Assembly (NCBI GenBank): GCA_905183005.1
Contig: CAJJDO010000025.1
Span: 218,667 to 282,666 of the forward strand
From: Paramecium pentaurelia
Taxonomy: Eukaryota; Ciliophora; Oligohymenophorea; Peniculida; Parameciidae
DNA length: 64,000 bases
Direction: 5' to 3'
Each line of letters begins with the position of its first letter. The first letter of the stretch is position 1. The notes under the pieces were generated by a model. The model made no database searches and had not been told where the DNA came from. It saw nothing but the letters and a program-made list of their open reading frames with translations. Made by a program: the position numbers and the translations under genes. This document shows, piece after piece, positions 48,717 through 62,119 of this stretch.

Positions 48717-49811
48717 TCATAAAAGTTGATAAAACAGTTCTATACCTTGTCCTCCTTCCCAAACAAAGTATCCTCTTCCAAATTTTTTTATTAATTATAA
48801 TCGGTATATAAGAAAATCAGGACAAGGATAAGAAATAGAAATTTAATCATTTTTGTATATACACTCAGAAGTAGATTTATCCCATTCTGTTATAAAATTG
48901 GATGCATTCAATTTTAATAATTCACTACCCATAAAATGTGTAGTATCTTATTCAGTTTTTTTGAATCCATAAAAAGGAATTCCCTATATTTTATAATACA
49001 ATTATTATTACGAATAACAATTTCTCTTTGTAAGTCATAAAATATTCTAAATTATCTTAAATCCACGAATATGGTGATAACATTAAATCTTCTTCAACTT
49101 GTATCTAATAATCATATGTTTATATTAAAGTATAATCCGCTACTTTGAATAACTTTCTTAGAGTAGAATGCTTATATTGTTGAGAATTGTAAATACCATA
49201 TAATGTTAATACTAATATTTTATTACCAAGTTTGGTTTTTAATTTTTGAAGAAATTTAACTATGTCTTATGCATCAAAAGTGTCAATATATGATATAAAA
49301 GGTGTATCAATCATAATTCCATGAAATTTATTTGAATAATATTACACTAAATTTATTATTGTTTCCAATAATTATGGATTATTGATTTGTTAAATAAATG
49401 AACTTTCTTGTAATTCTATTTATACTCTAGGAATTATTGCAATTTAAGGATTTGCTTAGACTATTTCTTACATCCACTATTCATTTACTGTCTACTTACC
49501 ATCAACAACATTATTATATCTAATACTAAACCATGCTGGACTAATCATATCTAATTTTTATGCATATTTAATTGTTAATCTATATCCTTCCTTATTCCTA
49601 ATAATTGAATAATAAATTACCAAGGAGTCACAAAAAATAAATTAGGAATTTTATAGTTTTTATTTCCGCTCTCTTTTTTACGAGCTTCTAATTCTTATTC
49701 TTGGATTTATTATAATTCAAAAGGAATTTAATTACCATAAGAATTCATATACAGATAATAAATGATAATACCTCCAAATAATCCAAAAAGGGCAATATTA
49801 ATTATATACAT
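48717..49811 (-). CDS. GH18-family protein of CHID1 type
   Basis: 347 residues after introns of 23 and 28 bases. An N-terminal membrane anchor or signal (MYIINIALFGLFGGIIIYYL) precedes TPWNKEGY, MISPAWFSI, FHGIMIDTP, ILVLTLYG, FGIPFYGF-type strands and the ending GYFVWEGGQGIELFYQLL. This matches chitinase-domain-containing protein 1 (stabilin-1-interacting), a secretory/lysosomal lectin-like GH18 member. The usual GH18 catalytic DxxDxDxE is not seen (region reads HGIMIDTPF), so it is probably non-catalytic or divergent. Confidence 0.8.
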
Positions 49812-50413
49812 ATATTTATTAATATTACTATTAAATCAATCAATTTTATAAAATTAAAACTTTTGAATATATCCATTTAAAAGAAATGAAGTTAACATTT
49901 CATAATTATTTGTTTTATTGCATCTAAAAATATTGAAAAAAATAAGTTTACTTTTTTGTTTTATCTATAATGATTAATATAAAATCTTCTTTTATTTATA
50001 TCTTAAACTAATCTCATTTACAAATATTATTGTTATAGCAATCAAAATATCCTTATCAATTATAGATAATTCATTTCAATCAAGAGGATCATCATAGGAT
50101 ATAAAGTATTCTAAAAAAGTTGAATACAAGTATTATAAATATATAAGATAACTTTAATTATATAATGTGCAATATTATAGTTAAATATAATTGTTAACAC
50201 ATATGAATCAATAAAAAACAGTATTTGTTTTAAATTATTATTCAAAGTGTTGTTTTAAATAATTGAATTATAAATCACTTCATATATTAATAAAATAAGA
50301 TATAGATAGAATATAAATCTAGAATCAATATTTGGGAATTTTAAATAAATCTATAAATAATTTTCAAAAGAAAATAATATTAAAATGTTTTTATAATTTT
50401 TATCAATTGTTTT
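49812..50413. other. AT-rich intergenic
   Basis: No gene or structured element recognised. Confidence 0.5.
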
Positions 50414-50650
50414 TCACATCTATTCAGATTTTAAGAATTCACCTGTTGTACCTCCAAGGGGAAACATTTCATGAATTGGTTTAATGCCAGTCTCATGCAA
50501 TATTCCAATAGCAAATAAGAGAGTCATTATAATTATAAATGGGATGAAACATGGACTTTTTATCATTGCTCTTTTAAATATTGTAAACATAGCATCATTC
50601 AGAGTAATTTGTTTTCTACTTTGATGTTATTCTAATTCTTGATAATTCAT
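50414..50650 (-). CDS. Small single-helix membrane protein, 78 aa
   Basis: Intronless. A hydrophilic N-terminus (MNYQELEQHQSRKQITLNDA) leads into a helix (PFIIIMTLLFAIGILHETG) and a short tail (MFPLGGTTGEFL). The sequence is not low complexity. It may be a small subunit of a membrane complex; no family recognised. Confidence 0.5.
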
Positions 50651-50863
50651 TATTTTAATTAATAAAATAACGTAATTAATTATAATATAAGCCACATCAT
50701 CAGAAAATTGCTTTAATGAGAAGGCTTAAATTATTCGTAATTTGAGCATAATGATATCAATAATTGAATATATTATTCATATATGGAAACTTTTTTTCTT
50801 GATTGATTAAACAAATATATAAGATTTTATATTTAAAATGTATATTATAATCATCATTCGGGA

Positions 50864-51428
50864 TCACTGCTAATTATTATTTATTCCTTACTTTCACCAG
50901 GAGGAGATATATTTTTTTCTTATTTAGTGATAAAATAATACTACTATCGCTAAACTAATTAGATTATAATAATCCCAAAGATAATTCACCAGAAACAACT
51001 TAATTATTTGTGACCAAAGTAATATTTTAAGAGGTAGAAGTTTTACTTTAAAAATTGGGTGTTTTTGGCTAGAATGCTTTATCTAGAGAATGTTATTATG
51101 AGTCATTATCTTCTTTAATTTCTTCTTATGAATCTTATATTTAGTTTAATTCATCATCATTATCAAACCCTGAAATTTTGCCTTAAATTTTGACAATCTT
51201 TCTAATTGTATCACCTATTTCTTATTAAGATGCTTATCGAATTAGAAAGTTTTATTTTTGTTCTTGATATGCTTTTTTCATATCTGGAGTAGATGGCAAA
51301 TATTTCTTTGTTCCCTTATTCTATTATTGTGTCTTATTCTACTTTTATTTTTTGGATAACTTTTCATGTATTTGTTATACAACAATTCCTAAACCCATTC
51401 CAAGAATGGTGTAACATAATTCTTCCAT
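50864..51428 (-). CDS. Hydrophilic protein of unknown function
   Basis: 180 residues if a 22-base GTA...TAG intron near the end is removed, ending VKQ-stop; without it the frame continues about 35 codons further. The N-terminus has one short hydrophobic segment (CYTILGMGLGIVVQQIHEKL) that could be a membrane helix. It is followed by a basic Gln/Lys stretch and an acidic Gln/Ser-rich body. Not recognised. Confidence 0.5.
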
Positions 51429-51497
51429 TGAAAAAATATAAAAATAATTATAATCTTATAAATATATATATATGTATTTGATGTTATATTGTAAGAA

Positions 51498-52026
51498 TCA
51501 TTTTTTACCTTTGTTGGCTTTTGCAGCACCTTTTTATGCTTTTTGTTGAGCTTTGACTTCAGCTTTTTATGCAACTTTTTATGCTGCAGCTGGTTTCTTC
51601 TTTTGATTTTCAATTTACTTTTACTTTCTATCCTTAATTTCTCTTGCAGCTTATTCAGCTTATGCCTTTCTAGTTTCTAAATATTATGAGAATATGCATT
51701 ACTGTCATCTTCCTTTCTTCTTCTTCTGATTTCTTCCAATGATATACCAACAATAGCTCTTTAGACTTTTAGATTTCTAATTCTTCTCTTTTTAGCTCCT
51801 TCATCTGTCTTAATCTTTTTGTTTAATCTTCTCCAAGCAACAGTCCATTGGATTTCTTGAGATTTAATCTAAATATTTAGAGATTGAGTACTTTTCTTGC
51901 ACTAAAAGCTCTGCTCTTTTAATTCAAGTAATAGAAGAGTCTGCCATCCTTGGCTACGAATCTTCTTCCATGTCCGGGATAGATTCTCCATTCACTAAAG
52001 GAGCACAAATCTGTCTTGATAACCAT
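51498..52026 (-). CDS. RPL24: 60S ribosomal protein eL24
   Basis: 159 residues after introns of 23 and 26 bases. The eL24 N-terminus is clear: CSFSEWRIYPGHGRRFVAKD, then QKSRAFSARK, IQWTVAWRRLNKK, KRRIRNLKVQRAIVGISLEE and IRRRRKE. The C-terminal half is the usual Lys/Ala-rich helix. Length is normal. It contacts the 60S surface and the small subunit. Both introns interrupt conserved segments and their removal restores the family sequence exactly in frame. Confidence 0.95.
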
Positions 52027-52086
52027 TATTTAAAAAATATTTAAATCTTAATTTTCATTCCATCGCAGATATTCATGACTACTCTT

Positions 52087-52509
52087 AATGTTTGTTTTTA
52101 TGCATTTCAATTCTCTAACAATTCATAAACTTGTTTATCATACAAAGTTTATTATGTACTCAATATATCAAGTCATCCTAATTTCTCCTATTCTATTCAA
52201 TTATATAAGTTTGACTATTTCTTAGATTGATTATTTTCTATTTATTCAATTAATTACTCAATAAGTTCATTCTACTTTAATAAAGAATTGAAAATCTATC
52301 TAAATAAGATCCAATGTTTCATTATTATCTATTCTAAATAAGTCAATACTATTACCTTGTTCTTAAACATATGAATAATATTTATATTTCTCTAAGAAGA
52401 AATGATAATCAATATTTGGCAAAAGGATTTATGGTGTAGAATATAAAAATTGAATATTACTTTAATTAAATTCTACTAAGATTCTTTATTTTTTCAAATA
52501 TATTGCCAT
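52087..52509 (-). pseudogene. Short frame with breaks, unknown
   Basis: Begins MAIYLKKQRILVEFNQSN and runs about 85 codons (includes FFLEKYKYYSYVQEQ). It continues in another frame as a coiled segment (SLLKQNELIEQLIEQIENN), then a third piece (STQQTLYDKQVYELLEN). TGA codons in every frame around 52170 are not removed by any normal intron. Either a relic gene or one with sequence errors; function unknown. Confidence 0.35.
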
Positions 52510-53347
52510 CTTGATAAATATAATTTAGCTATTTTTTTATTAATCTTTTAGGTATCATATTTGAACTTTTTAAGATAATAACTAAGATCTCTTAATGAAT
52601 GTGCCTTTCAGATATATTCCGATATCTTTAAAATATAATATTCAATGATTATTTGGTTATTATTTTTTATAAATGTTAAAGGATCAAGAAAAATAAGTTT
52701 AATTTCTTAAATAATGAAATTGAAATTTAAATAACAATTCGCACCTAATAAAAATCCTATTTATCAATCAAATACGATTTGCAAAAACATAAATTTAATT
52801 AGTTGGCACTAATAAATATTATAAACTCTTTAATATTGAAAGTATATTATTATTTTGATAATTATTTGCTAATTGTAGTTTAAATAAGCAGGTGGATATC
52901 AATAATAAATGAATAATACTAAATTACTTAACTTATTAGTTATTAGCAATTCATCTATTCAATTAGATTTAACTATCAAAAATCAATTCAAATTTAGAAA
53001 TTTAGTAATATCCCCTCTTTATTTAAAAATAATAAGTTAATTTCATGTAGCTTTTAAATTTTAAATATATTTATTTTTGATATTTTTTATTTTTCCATCA
53101 TCCATTATTTTATTTTTTGTTTTAATCCTATATTTTTACTTTAATTATTGAATTATTCATCTATTACTTTTATTATGTGGTATTAGTTATAAATATATAT
53201 TAAAGTTATTAGAATTAATTTAATTGTTAATTTAATTTTCTTAACAAATATAATTAAATAGAATATATTGAATTGATAGTAGATTTGTTCTAATAGAATA
53301 AAATTTCTTTTTATATAGTAAAATTATAAGAGAAATCAATAAATAAA
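52510..53347. other. Long AT-rich intergenic, upstream of NSF
   Basis: Divergent promoter space with no open frame of note. T-rich and A-rich runs only. Confidence 0.5.
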
Positions 53348-55679
53348 ATGAGGTTGACGCTATAATCAACACAATTAAGAAATCCTTAACAAGCTTATAC
53401 AGGTTTAATGTATTGCTCAATTGATTAAGTTGATAAATTAAAAAAAGAGAATAAAATAGTTGATAGTGAAAAGCTTTTTGTATTATTGAATGGTTACACA
53501 TTTATATTAGAAGGAGTATTACTTAATTATGAATATAATAGGATAGAGAATATAGAATGAATGAGATTGCTGCAAACAGATATTAAAGAGAATTTTTAGA
53601 AATGACAATTAATTAAGATGTTGAATTACAAGTATTTAAATTGCCAAGAGATAAAGAGTATAGATTAGGAGTATTGAATTTAGAGATTGATATATAATCA
53701 ATTTAGAATGGAGGAAATTAATTGGAATTAGATGATGATGAATTTGCTAATGCATTTAAAAGTTAATTTAAGGGATAATTTTTTAAGACTGGTTAGGTGT
53801 AATTATTTCAAAATAATGAGAATAATTATTTAATCAAAGTAATTAAATTACAATGATAGGTAACAAGAACAGAAAATTTGAGTGTTGGAGTAGATTCAAA
53901 TTTAGTAAGATTTGGAGGTGGAGGAATGTTGATTGATGAAACAGAAATAGAATTTAGTGTAAGATCTGGAATATCTTAAATAAAGATGAAAAATGTATAA
54001 AAGAAATAAACAAATTTATTTAGAGAAGATTTTAATTTTGATAAATTAGGAGTAGGAGGACTTGATAAAGAATTAGCAAATATATTTAGAAGAGCATTTT
54101 CATCAAGAAGATTTCCTTAATAATTTTTAGAGAAATATGGGATTAAGCATATTAAAGGATTATTATTATATGGTCCACCTGGAACAGGAAAAACATTGAT
54201 TGCAAGATAATTAGCAAAAGTTTTGAGAGCTAGACCTCCAAAGATTGTTAATGGACCAGAAATATTTAGTAAATTTGTAGGAGAGGCAGAGGAAAATATT
54301 AGAAAGTTATTTGAAGATGCAATAAAAGATTAAGAAACTTTAGGAGATGATAGTGATTTGCATATAATTGTATTTGATGAAATGGATGCTATTTGTAAAT
54401 AAAGAGGATCAGTTTCATCAGGTGTAGGTGCATATGATAATGTTGTTAATCAATTATTATCAATGATAGATGGTGTTAATTCTTTAAATAATATTCTTGT
54501 GATTGGTATGACAAATAGAAAAGATTTAATTGATGAAGCTGTATTAAGACCTGGAAGATTTGAAGTGCATATAGAAGTAGGATTACCAGATGAAAATGGT
54601 AGATTATAAATATTATAAATTCATACTGAAAATTTAAGAAAGAATTAAGCTTTACATAATGATGTAAATAATGAAGAATTAGTAACATTAATGAAGAATT
54701 ATACAGGGGCTGAAATTGAGGCTGTAGTTAAATCAGCATCATCATTTGCTTTTTAGAGAATGTAGAATATTTATAATTTTTCATAAAAATTAAGTTAGAA
54801 AGAAGATTTTAGAATAACTAGAGCAGATTTTTAAAATGCTTTAGAAGAAGTGAAACCTTAATTTGGATTTGATTCAAATAAATTTGATTTGTTATTAAAA
54901 AATGAATTAATAGATTATGGAGAAGAATTTTAAAAATTATAGAAAATGCTTAGAAATACAATAAATCAAACTCGTTTTGGTAAGAGTTCAAAATTAAATT
55001 CAATTCTTTTGGAAGGATGTTAAGGTTCAGGTAAAACAAGTATTGCTGCTTATTTTGCAGTAGAATGTGGATTTCCATATGTAAAATTAATATCACCAGA
55101 ATGTTTTATTGGTATGACAGAAGATGCTATAATAAATAAAATTAGTAAGATATTCAATGATGCCTATAAATCCACTCTTTCTTGTATAGTTATTGATAGT
55201 ATTGAGAGATTAATTGAATATGTTGATATTGGACCAAGATTTTCTAATGCAATTTTATAAACACTTTTAGTTTTAATTAAAAGATTGCCAGATAAAGTAT
55301 TTAAATTATTTATATATAGTCATAAAATAAATTATTAATAGTAGGAACAACTTCAACTTATTAAATTTTGAAATAATTAGGTGTTGTTTCATGCTTCAAT
55401 TTAACATTTTAGACACCAAATCTTACAAAAAGTGAAGAAATAAAGGCTGTAATCTATAATTATATGAATATTACAGAAAAAGATAATGTAACTAATAAAC
55501 ATAAAAAACAGTTGAATTAACAATAATAAGCATAGATAGATAAAATTTGTTAAACAATTAATAAAATTCCAATCAAAAGATTGTTAATGTTATTAGATAT
55601 GGTTTGTACTGATGAGAATGAATTGGATTATTAAGAATTTATGGCATGTTATTAAATGGCTCAAATGAATCATGAATGA
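53348..55679 (+). CDS. NSF: N-ethylmaleimide-sensitive factor (NSF/Sec18), SNARE-disassembling AAA ATPase
   Basis: 753 residues after introns of 26, 21 and 23 bases. The N domain (LRNPQQAYTG... ) is followed by AAA domain D1: GIGGLDKE-type start (VGGLDKELANIFRRAFSSR), Walker A GPPGTGKT, Walker B HIIVFDEMD, sensor MTNRKDLID and arginine fingers RPGRFEVH. The second AAA domain D2 has Walker A EGCQGSGKT and a degenerate Walker B CIVIDSIERL. NSF works with alpha-SNAP to recycle SNARE complexes after membrane fusion. Length and order match NSF from other eukaryotes, and all D1 catalytic residues are present. Confidence 0.95.
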
Positions 55680-55775
55680 TTTTTATTTTATTCTATAATT
55701 AATTAAAATTTATTAAGAGTATTTTTTAAAATATTAAGATATGAAATGAGTAGCTTCTATTAAATTAATAATTAT

Positions 55776-57752
55776 GAATTTTGAATAAATAAAATCATAT
55801 TTTCTTTACCTTGACAAATTTGCATGTCCAGTCCAATTTTTTATATAAAAGAAAAGAGGATATTAAACATATTTAGGTGCATTCACTACTCTTGGATGTA
55901 TTGTTTCAATTTTATTCTATCTAACTAATAAACTTAGTCAAATTGATGATAGAACTGAATTTTAAACTCTCTATTCTGATATCTTTCATTTAGAGCCCCC
56001 ATATTATAAGTTAACAGAATAAAACTTCACTTTATAATTTGCATTTCAATATTAGAACAAAACATATTATATAAATGAAAGTATTTACATTCCTGAAGCT
56101 TATCTTGTATATAAATAAATAATCGATTTTTTTATTTAGTCTTATTAAAAGGATTAATGGCAATAAGAAAGAATATAGTAATAAAACACTTATAACAATA
56201 TCAAAATGTTCTAAAAATGGAATAATCTAAGATGAGTTAGTTGAATAATTTGATGATCAAGATCTTTCAAATACATATTGCTTATATTGGAGTAAGATTG
56301 ATAGTCTTGCTTTATATGGTACTGATGATGCTCCAGAATATTAATATATAAATGTGAGTTTTACAGTTTGTTAGAATGGATCAAGTAATTATTTTTATTT
56401 TATAATAAAGAACCTGGTATCGTTTGTGCTGATTAAGATACAATTCAAAAAGTTTTAAATATAAATTATATACACTTTTAATTGACATCATACATCATTA
56501 ATTTAAGAGATTTCCTCTAACCACAAATTCCAAAAGTAGAAGACATTTACACAACCATATCAGCCAAAGTAACTAAAGATGTTGAAATATTTATGTAACC
56601 TATTACAACAATAACTGATTATGGTTACTTCCAAAAAGAACTACGTAAAGATACTACTATTAGATATTAATAAGATAAAGAAATTATTGATTTTAATACT
56701 GATACATCTTTGACAAATGTTGTTATTTGCCTATCTGATACTGAATAAATTAGTTATCGAATCTATCCAAAAGTATAAGATGTATTAGCATAAGCAGGAG
56801 GTTTATGGCAAATCATAATTGTTGTAGCTTTGTTTCTCTAAAAACCTTTTAGTGAATTAGCTTATAATATAGAAATAATAAATAAACTTTTCAATTTTGA
56901 ATAAGAATCACCTAAAAAAAGAACAGAAAATAAATCATAAAATGAAGATTTTAATGAACCAAAACCTTCTAAAACACTTTTGTCAATTCAAAATGATATA
57001 AAAAATACAATATAAACTGTCCCTGATACTAAAATAAAATCCTAAATCAAACAAGTTGTATCAAAACGATTCCCTTAAGGAAGATATTAATCAGTTAATG
57101 GCTCAAAATCTAGTGGTTTCATTGAACGATTCATATAAAGTGAAAGAATTAATGAGGCAAGGTCTCTTTTTACTTTAGTATCTTCTAATATAAAAATGAA
57201 ATTTAAGGAATATGTTCAATATCTAACATATAGACCTAAAAGGAGAAAAATGGATTAATTAGATTATTCGATTAAGAAATATGAATAATTTTTGGATATA
57301 CTTTTTATAATAGACAAATTATAAGAAATTGATAAACTCAAACTTATTTTATTTAACAAGCTTAAATGAATCTATTTGAATATTTGCCAAAACCAAACAT
57401 TTACTTAGATCCATATAGTCCAGAATAAGAAGAATTATAATTTCATTCATCTATTCTTACTCTATAAAAATCATTTGAAGAAAAAGCTAAATAAGCATCA
57501 ATTGCATTTGATGAACTTCTAACTGATTTTGAAATTAATCCAATAACATAAAAATTAATAACATGTTTAGATAAAAAAGTTGTAAATGTACTAATATCTG
57601 AATTCGAAGAAAGAAATCGATCAAACAGAGCTAAATAACATTTTGTCTCTATTAGCCATACTGTTTAGAATAGTGTAGTAAGAGATAAATCAAATAATAA
57701 AGAAGGTTCTTAAGATTCTTAAGAGTATAAATCTCATAAGGAATCTAATTGA
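55776..57752 (+). CDS. Two-helix membrane protein with large lumenal loop; frame breaks
   Basis: Paralogue of the gene at 57800-59740 (shared ETEFQTLYS, SLQFAFQ, SKC, PKVE, KDVEIFMQPITT and YRIYPKVQDVLAQAGGLW-type segments). It has an N-terminal helix (LGAFTTLGCIVSILFYL), a ~300-residue extracellular/lumenal loop, a second helix (WQIIIVVALFLQKPF) and a ~290-residue basic cytoplasmic tail. As given it does not read cleanly: one base seems missing near 55800 and near 57350 (each in a run of T), and the frame change near 56110-56150 is unexplained. Either sequence errors or early decay. This is a ciliate-type family of unknown function. Confidence 0.7.
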
Positions 57753-57799
57753 GAATCAAATGAATACATTTAATCATCATTAATAAAATATATATTTAT

Positions 57800-59740
57800 T
57801 CATGATTCTATGATATCAGGAGTGATTACTTTTGATAACTTTCTCTTTTTAAAATCTAATTAAATTTATAGAAGCTTAAAAATATTAGGATCCATCAAAG
57901 AAATAAGTTTAATAGTAATAGGATCATCCAAATTTTCAAGTAATTCATCCAAAACTAACTATGCTTCATGAGCTTTCTCTTTCTAAGATTTATAGGGTTT
58001 CAACAAAGAAAAATACATTGTTTATTCATTATATTACAAATTACTAGGATCTAAAGAAATTAAAGGTTTTGGTAAAAAATCAAATAGTTGCACCTATTAT
58101 TTGGTTAAAAGTATCATTTTGAGTTTATCAATTTCTTATAATTTATCGATAATAAATAGTATATCTAAGCATTTCTCCAATTTATTAATTGAATAGTTGA
58201 ATTATTTAAATTTACCTTCCTTTTTTCTATTAATTAAAATATTATATTACCCCCACTTTAAATATTTAAGATAATCAAATGGACTAAATCTTAATTTCAG
58301 AGTAGCTATATTAAATAATTTCCTTAAAGCATATCTAATACCTTTCTGTATTAATTTATCATTCTCAGGTGAATTTGTCATTTAGTTAGAAGACTTCTCT
58401 GTCTAAGCTGAATTACTATTTAAAAGCTTTGACGTTCTAGTTTTGAGTCTGCCTCTAGGAAATCGGATGGAAGACTTAATCTATTATTAATTTAAGATAT
58501 TAGAAGTATCCTATTCGTTATTGTGAACACCCTCTTAAACAATAGTCAACCTTTTTATGATTTATTTACTACCATCCTCCTAATCATTTTATGATTTTTA
58601 TCCTTCAAAATTAAAGAGATTATTAATAACATCTAATTTATAAGATAATGCTTAAAAAGGTTTGACCATTATGGTAAAAACAAGCATCAAAACTTCCCAT
58701 AAACCACCAGCTTAAGCTAAAATATCTTATAACTTAGGATAAATTCTATAACTTATATTTTCAGTGTTTGCCAATCTAATCAAAACTGATGCAAGTGCTT
58801 CATCACTATTAAAATCTATCACTTCTTAACTTTTCATATATCTAATTGTTGAATCTTTACGCACCAATTCATCTAATAGTCCTTCTTCAGTTAATGTTGT
58901 TATTGGTTGCATAAATAATGTGATATCTTTCTTAACTTTACTAGAAATTGTGGTTTGAATTTCTTCAACTTTTGGAACATTCGGCTTTAAGTAATTTCTT
59001 AAATCAATATTATATGAAGACAATTAAAATAGAATAAAATTACGATGCAATTTTTCTTAAATTTCCTCCTTAGACTTACAAACTGGGCTTTTGACTATTT
59101 AGTTGTTTAATATTACTATTTATAGTATCATTCACACATTATTGAAAGCTTATATAAATATAAGTATAGTTTTCTTATTCAGGAGTTCCAATTAAACTTA
59201 GATCTGAGACTCTATTCCAGTCTAAACAATATGTATTTTCAGAATCAACATTATCAAGTTAGTCTTCTAAATCTTCATATGGTATTCCAATTTTAGTACA
59301 TTTAGATAGAGGAATTACTGTTCTAGTAAGTTACAAGCTTGATTTTTAATTAACACTTTTATAAATTAAGGAACTTACATAACCTATGCTTTATTAATCA
59401 TTACAGCATTGACTTAGTAAATAGTTTCATCAATATAATTTGTTTAATTTTCCGTTTAAAATGCAAATTATAAGGAAAAATTCTTCGAATTTAATGGAAA
59501 GATAGGAATTTCTTCATAATATACCTCCGAATATAATGTTTAAAATTCCTTTCTTTATCCTAATTACACAAATTTATTGATTATGTATGACAAAACAAAT
59601 GAAAACATTAAGATTGTCATGAATGCTCCAAATAATGATTGGTGTGATTTCTTCTTATGAATCATTAACTCGACTGGAGATTAAAAAAAATCTAATTTCC
59701 TCCCTAAATTTCTCAACTTTTTCATGCTATTGTGGTTCAT
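57800..59740 (-). CDS. Two-helix membrane protein, intact paralogue
   Basis: 631 residues after introns of 23 and 22 bases. Layout as in its neighbour: N-terminal helix (LFGAFMTILMFSFVLSYII), lumenal loop with several Asn-glycosylation sites (NQTNY, NYTY, NDT), a conserved pair SKCTKIG and VPKVEEIQTTIS, YRIYPKLQDILAQAGGLW before the second helix, then a long basic tail ending in helices. The two genes are tail to tail with 47 bases between stops. Probably a plasma- or endomembrane receptor-like protein; no known domain. Confidence 0.8.
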
Positions 59741-59821
59741 TTGTACGATTTTAAATAAATTAATTTATCATGTACATAAATTTATTAGTTTTTACTTTTT
59801 ATAAAATCTAGATAGGCTTCT

Positions 59822-62087
59822 TCATAATTATGATTATAATAATAATTCAAAATCATTTTTACTGTTAAAATCATCAAGATTTGTTTTTTTAGCAGGAAAG
59901 AGCGGATCAATAATGAATCTCAAAAAATAAATAAATTTTACCTAAATAAATTATCTAATAGGCCTGATATTATTTTAGCTAGTACTGGACATCCTGTTTC
60001 TATACAGGGATTTGTATTAAATTCTATTAAGATTGGCTTAAAATCATTAGTAATCATGAAATCTAAACCATACAATTCAAATCCTAATAATTAATCAGTA
60101 TTATTAATTTAATTGATACTTGAAGAACAAGCTATCTTTGTTAATTACTAATAATGTCATATTATTATAATTTACTTTCATATTCTTATAAAGTTCTTCG
60201 AAACTGTAATTTGTATTATTTTATTTATTCTATTCGAGTAAATAATTTTAGAATTACTCATAAGAAACCTTATTGCCTTAAAAAATAATAATTAATAAAA
60301 ACCTTTCTCAAATTTGCCATATCCATTCATTTTATTTTAAATTGCATCATTTGTAAGATGAATCTTCTAATTATCAAGTGAATCTAAACTAAATAAACTA
60401 CTAGAAGTACGGAGGTATCCCTTTTTATACCAAAATACTATCTACTTATTAATATGATCACTACCTTTTTTTGCACCATTTATAATTGTTATTAGACAAT
60501 ATCCTCTTATATCAAATTTCCTCTTTTAATAAAGAAATGGATTTTCAATATATTTTTATAGAATGAATGTATGATTTTATTAAGAAATGTGTTAATAGAT
60601 TTCATTTATATTATTGCAAACTATTAAAATATAAATATTTTATACCTTTAATGCCTTATCCACGATTACTATCCTCTCCAGGTTTAATGATCCATATGTT
60701 TTTAAATGTTGAATCATCAGAAACTTCTTCAAATTTTTTTTTGAAAAGTATAAAGGATTCATCATTTGGACCTTATATATGATAAGTCAAAGGAATTAAA
60801 GTCCATAAATCTATTTAATTTTCTTTACAATATTTGCTTAAATTTAGAAACAAAAATTTCTTATCACCTAATTAATTCCCTTCTTTAAGGTGATTATGAA
60901 TTCTAATTGATTAATTTTAATGATTAATAGTTAGAAGTTCTTTGACATTACTTAACTATAAAATATTATTATTTTCTTACATTATTAAGTAGAGGCTAAC
61001 TTTCAAGATTATAATCTGCAAGTTTTTTCTTTGATTTTCCTTCCACTCGATCCCAAGCTTATCTAATTAATGCTTAATCATTTGAATCAACCCATCCTTC
61101 AATTGTTTCATTTTAAATCGATCTTTAAATAGGTCTAATTTCAGATTGAGGAAAATCAACATATTTTTGAGTCCAAATAAAATTAAAATCATCTTCCTCT
61201 AAATTTCCCCCTACTGTCCATTATGCTCTCATACTGAAAATACTTTTGACCATCATATGATTATTCCCTCTACCAACATAAAGCTTATAATATTTTTAGT
61301 GTTATGCTGGTAGAACTTGGAGTGCATTTGTAAAATTTATGATTTAATTTATTTCTTGTACACTTGGACATTGGATAAATTTTATATAACCTAAATCCCA
61401 ATATCTAGTATCATCTATGAACATCTTTTTTTTAGTTTAGGATTATGGAGCTTAAACTTTTTTTATAGGGGAAGTAGTCCTTTCTAATTTAATGATAGGT
61501 ATTAATCTCTTCAACGGTTTTGGAGTTGTCTCTTTAGGTATGGGTTAAACTTAAACTTATCTTACTTAGATTAGTTATCCCTTCATGCTGTCCAATTCAA
61601 TGTCTTTTTAAGCAACTGATTGACAACGTTATGATCTTTTTTAGATGTTTTTACGATGAATAGTTTTAGGAAAGACAATAACATCATTATTAGTTTTTCC
61701 AATAAGTTGTTCTATTAAGGATTGATTTCTTGTTTTCCTATTTTGTAATTCATAAATCTGAGATAGAAATTCATAACTTGTTATTTCCTTAACTTTTCTA
61801 ATGAAAGGAGGAAATTGAGGATCAAGAGATTTTACAATACTATGATTTGGAGTCTCCAATAATTATTCTTATTCAGTAATTACAGGCTTTTATTTTTTGT
61901 CTATTTATTAAAAGCTCCCATTCCTTCTCATCTATGTTAAAAATTGTCTCACACCTGCTTCTGTACTATTCAGTGCTATTGACATATACCCTTGCCAAAA
62001 TTAGATATTATTGTCTTGTTTTCTTTTTTAAGTTGAGAAGTATTCCTTAACATTATCGTCATCCTTGCTTAGTATACGATTGCGCAT
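59822..62087 (-). CDS. Tubulin-tyrosine-ligase-like (TTLL) polymodifying enzyme
   Basis: 712 residues after introns of 25, 25, 26, 28 and 23 bases. A ~330-residue N-terminal part (low complexity, then RYWDLGYIKF) precedes the TTL domain: NIWIIKPGEDSNRGQGI, FILQKYIENPFLYQKRKFDIR, HLTNDAIQ, FELYGLDFM and LIEFNTNPC with the catalytic Glu/Asn. The domain resembles glutamylase/glycylase TTLLs of the ciliate type. It is distinct from the NlpC-fused TTLL at 46725. The last short intron appears to end in GAG, so the final exon is the least certain part. Confidence 0.87.
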
Positions 62088-62119
62088 AAAATAAAAAATA
62101 ATTATAAGTATATAGTTAA

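Noticed and set aside
51389..51613. Separate Lys-rich proteins on the minus strand over the eL24 gene
   Set aside because: Frame shadow of the eL24 C-terminal helix and its downstream gene; the spliced eL24 model covers it.
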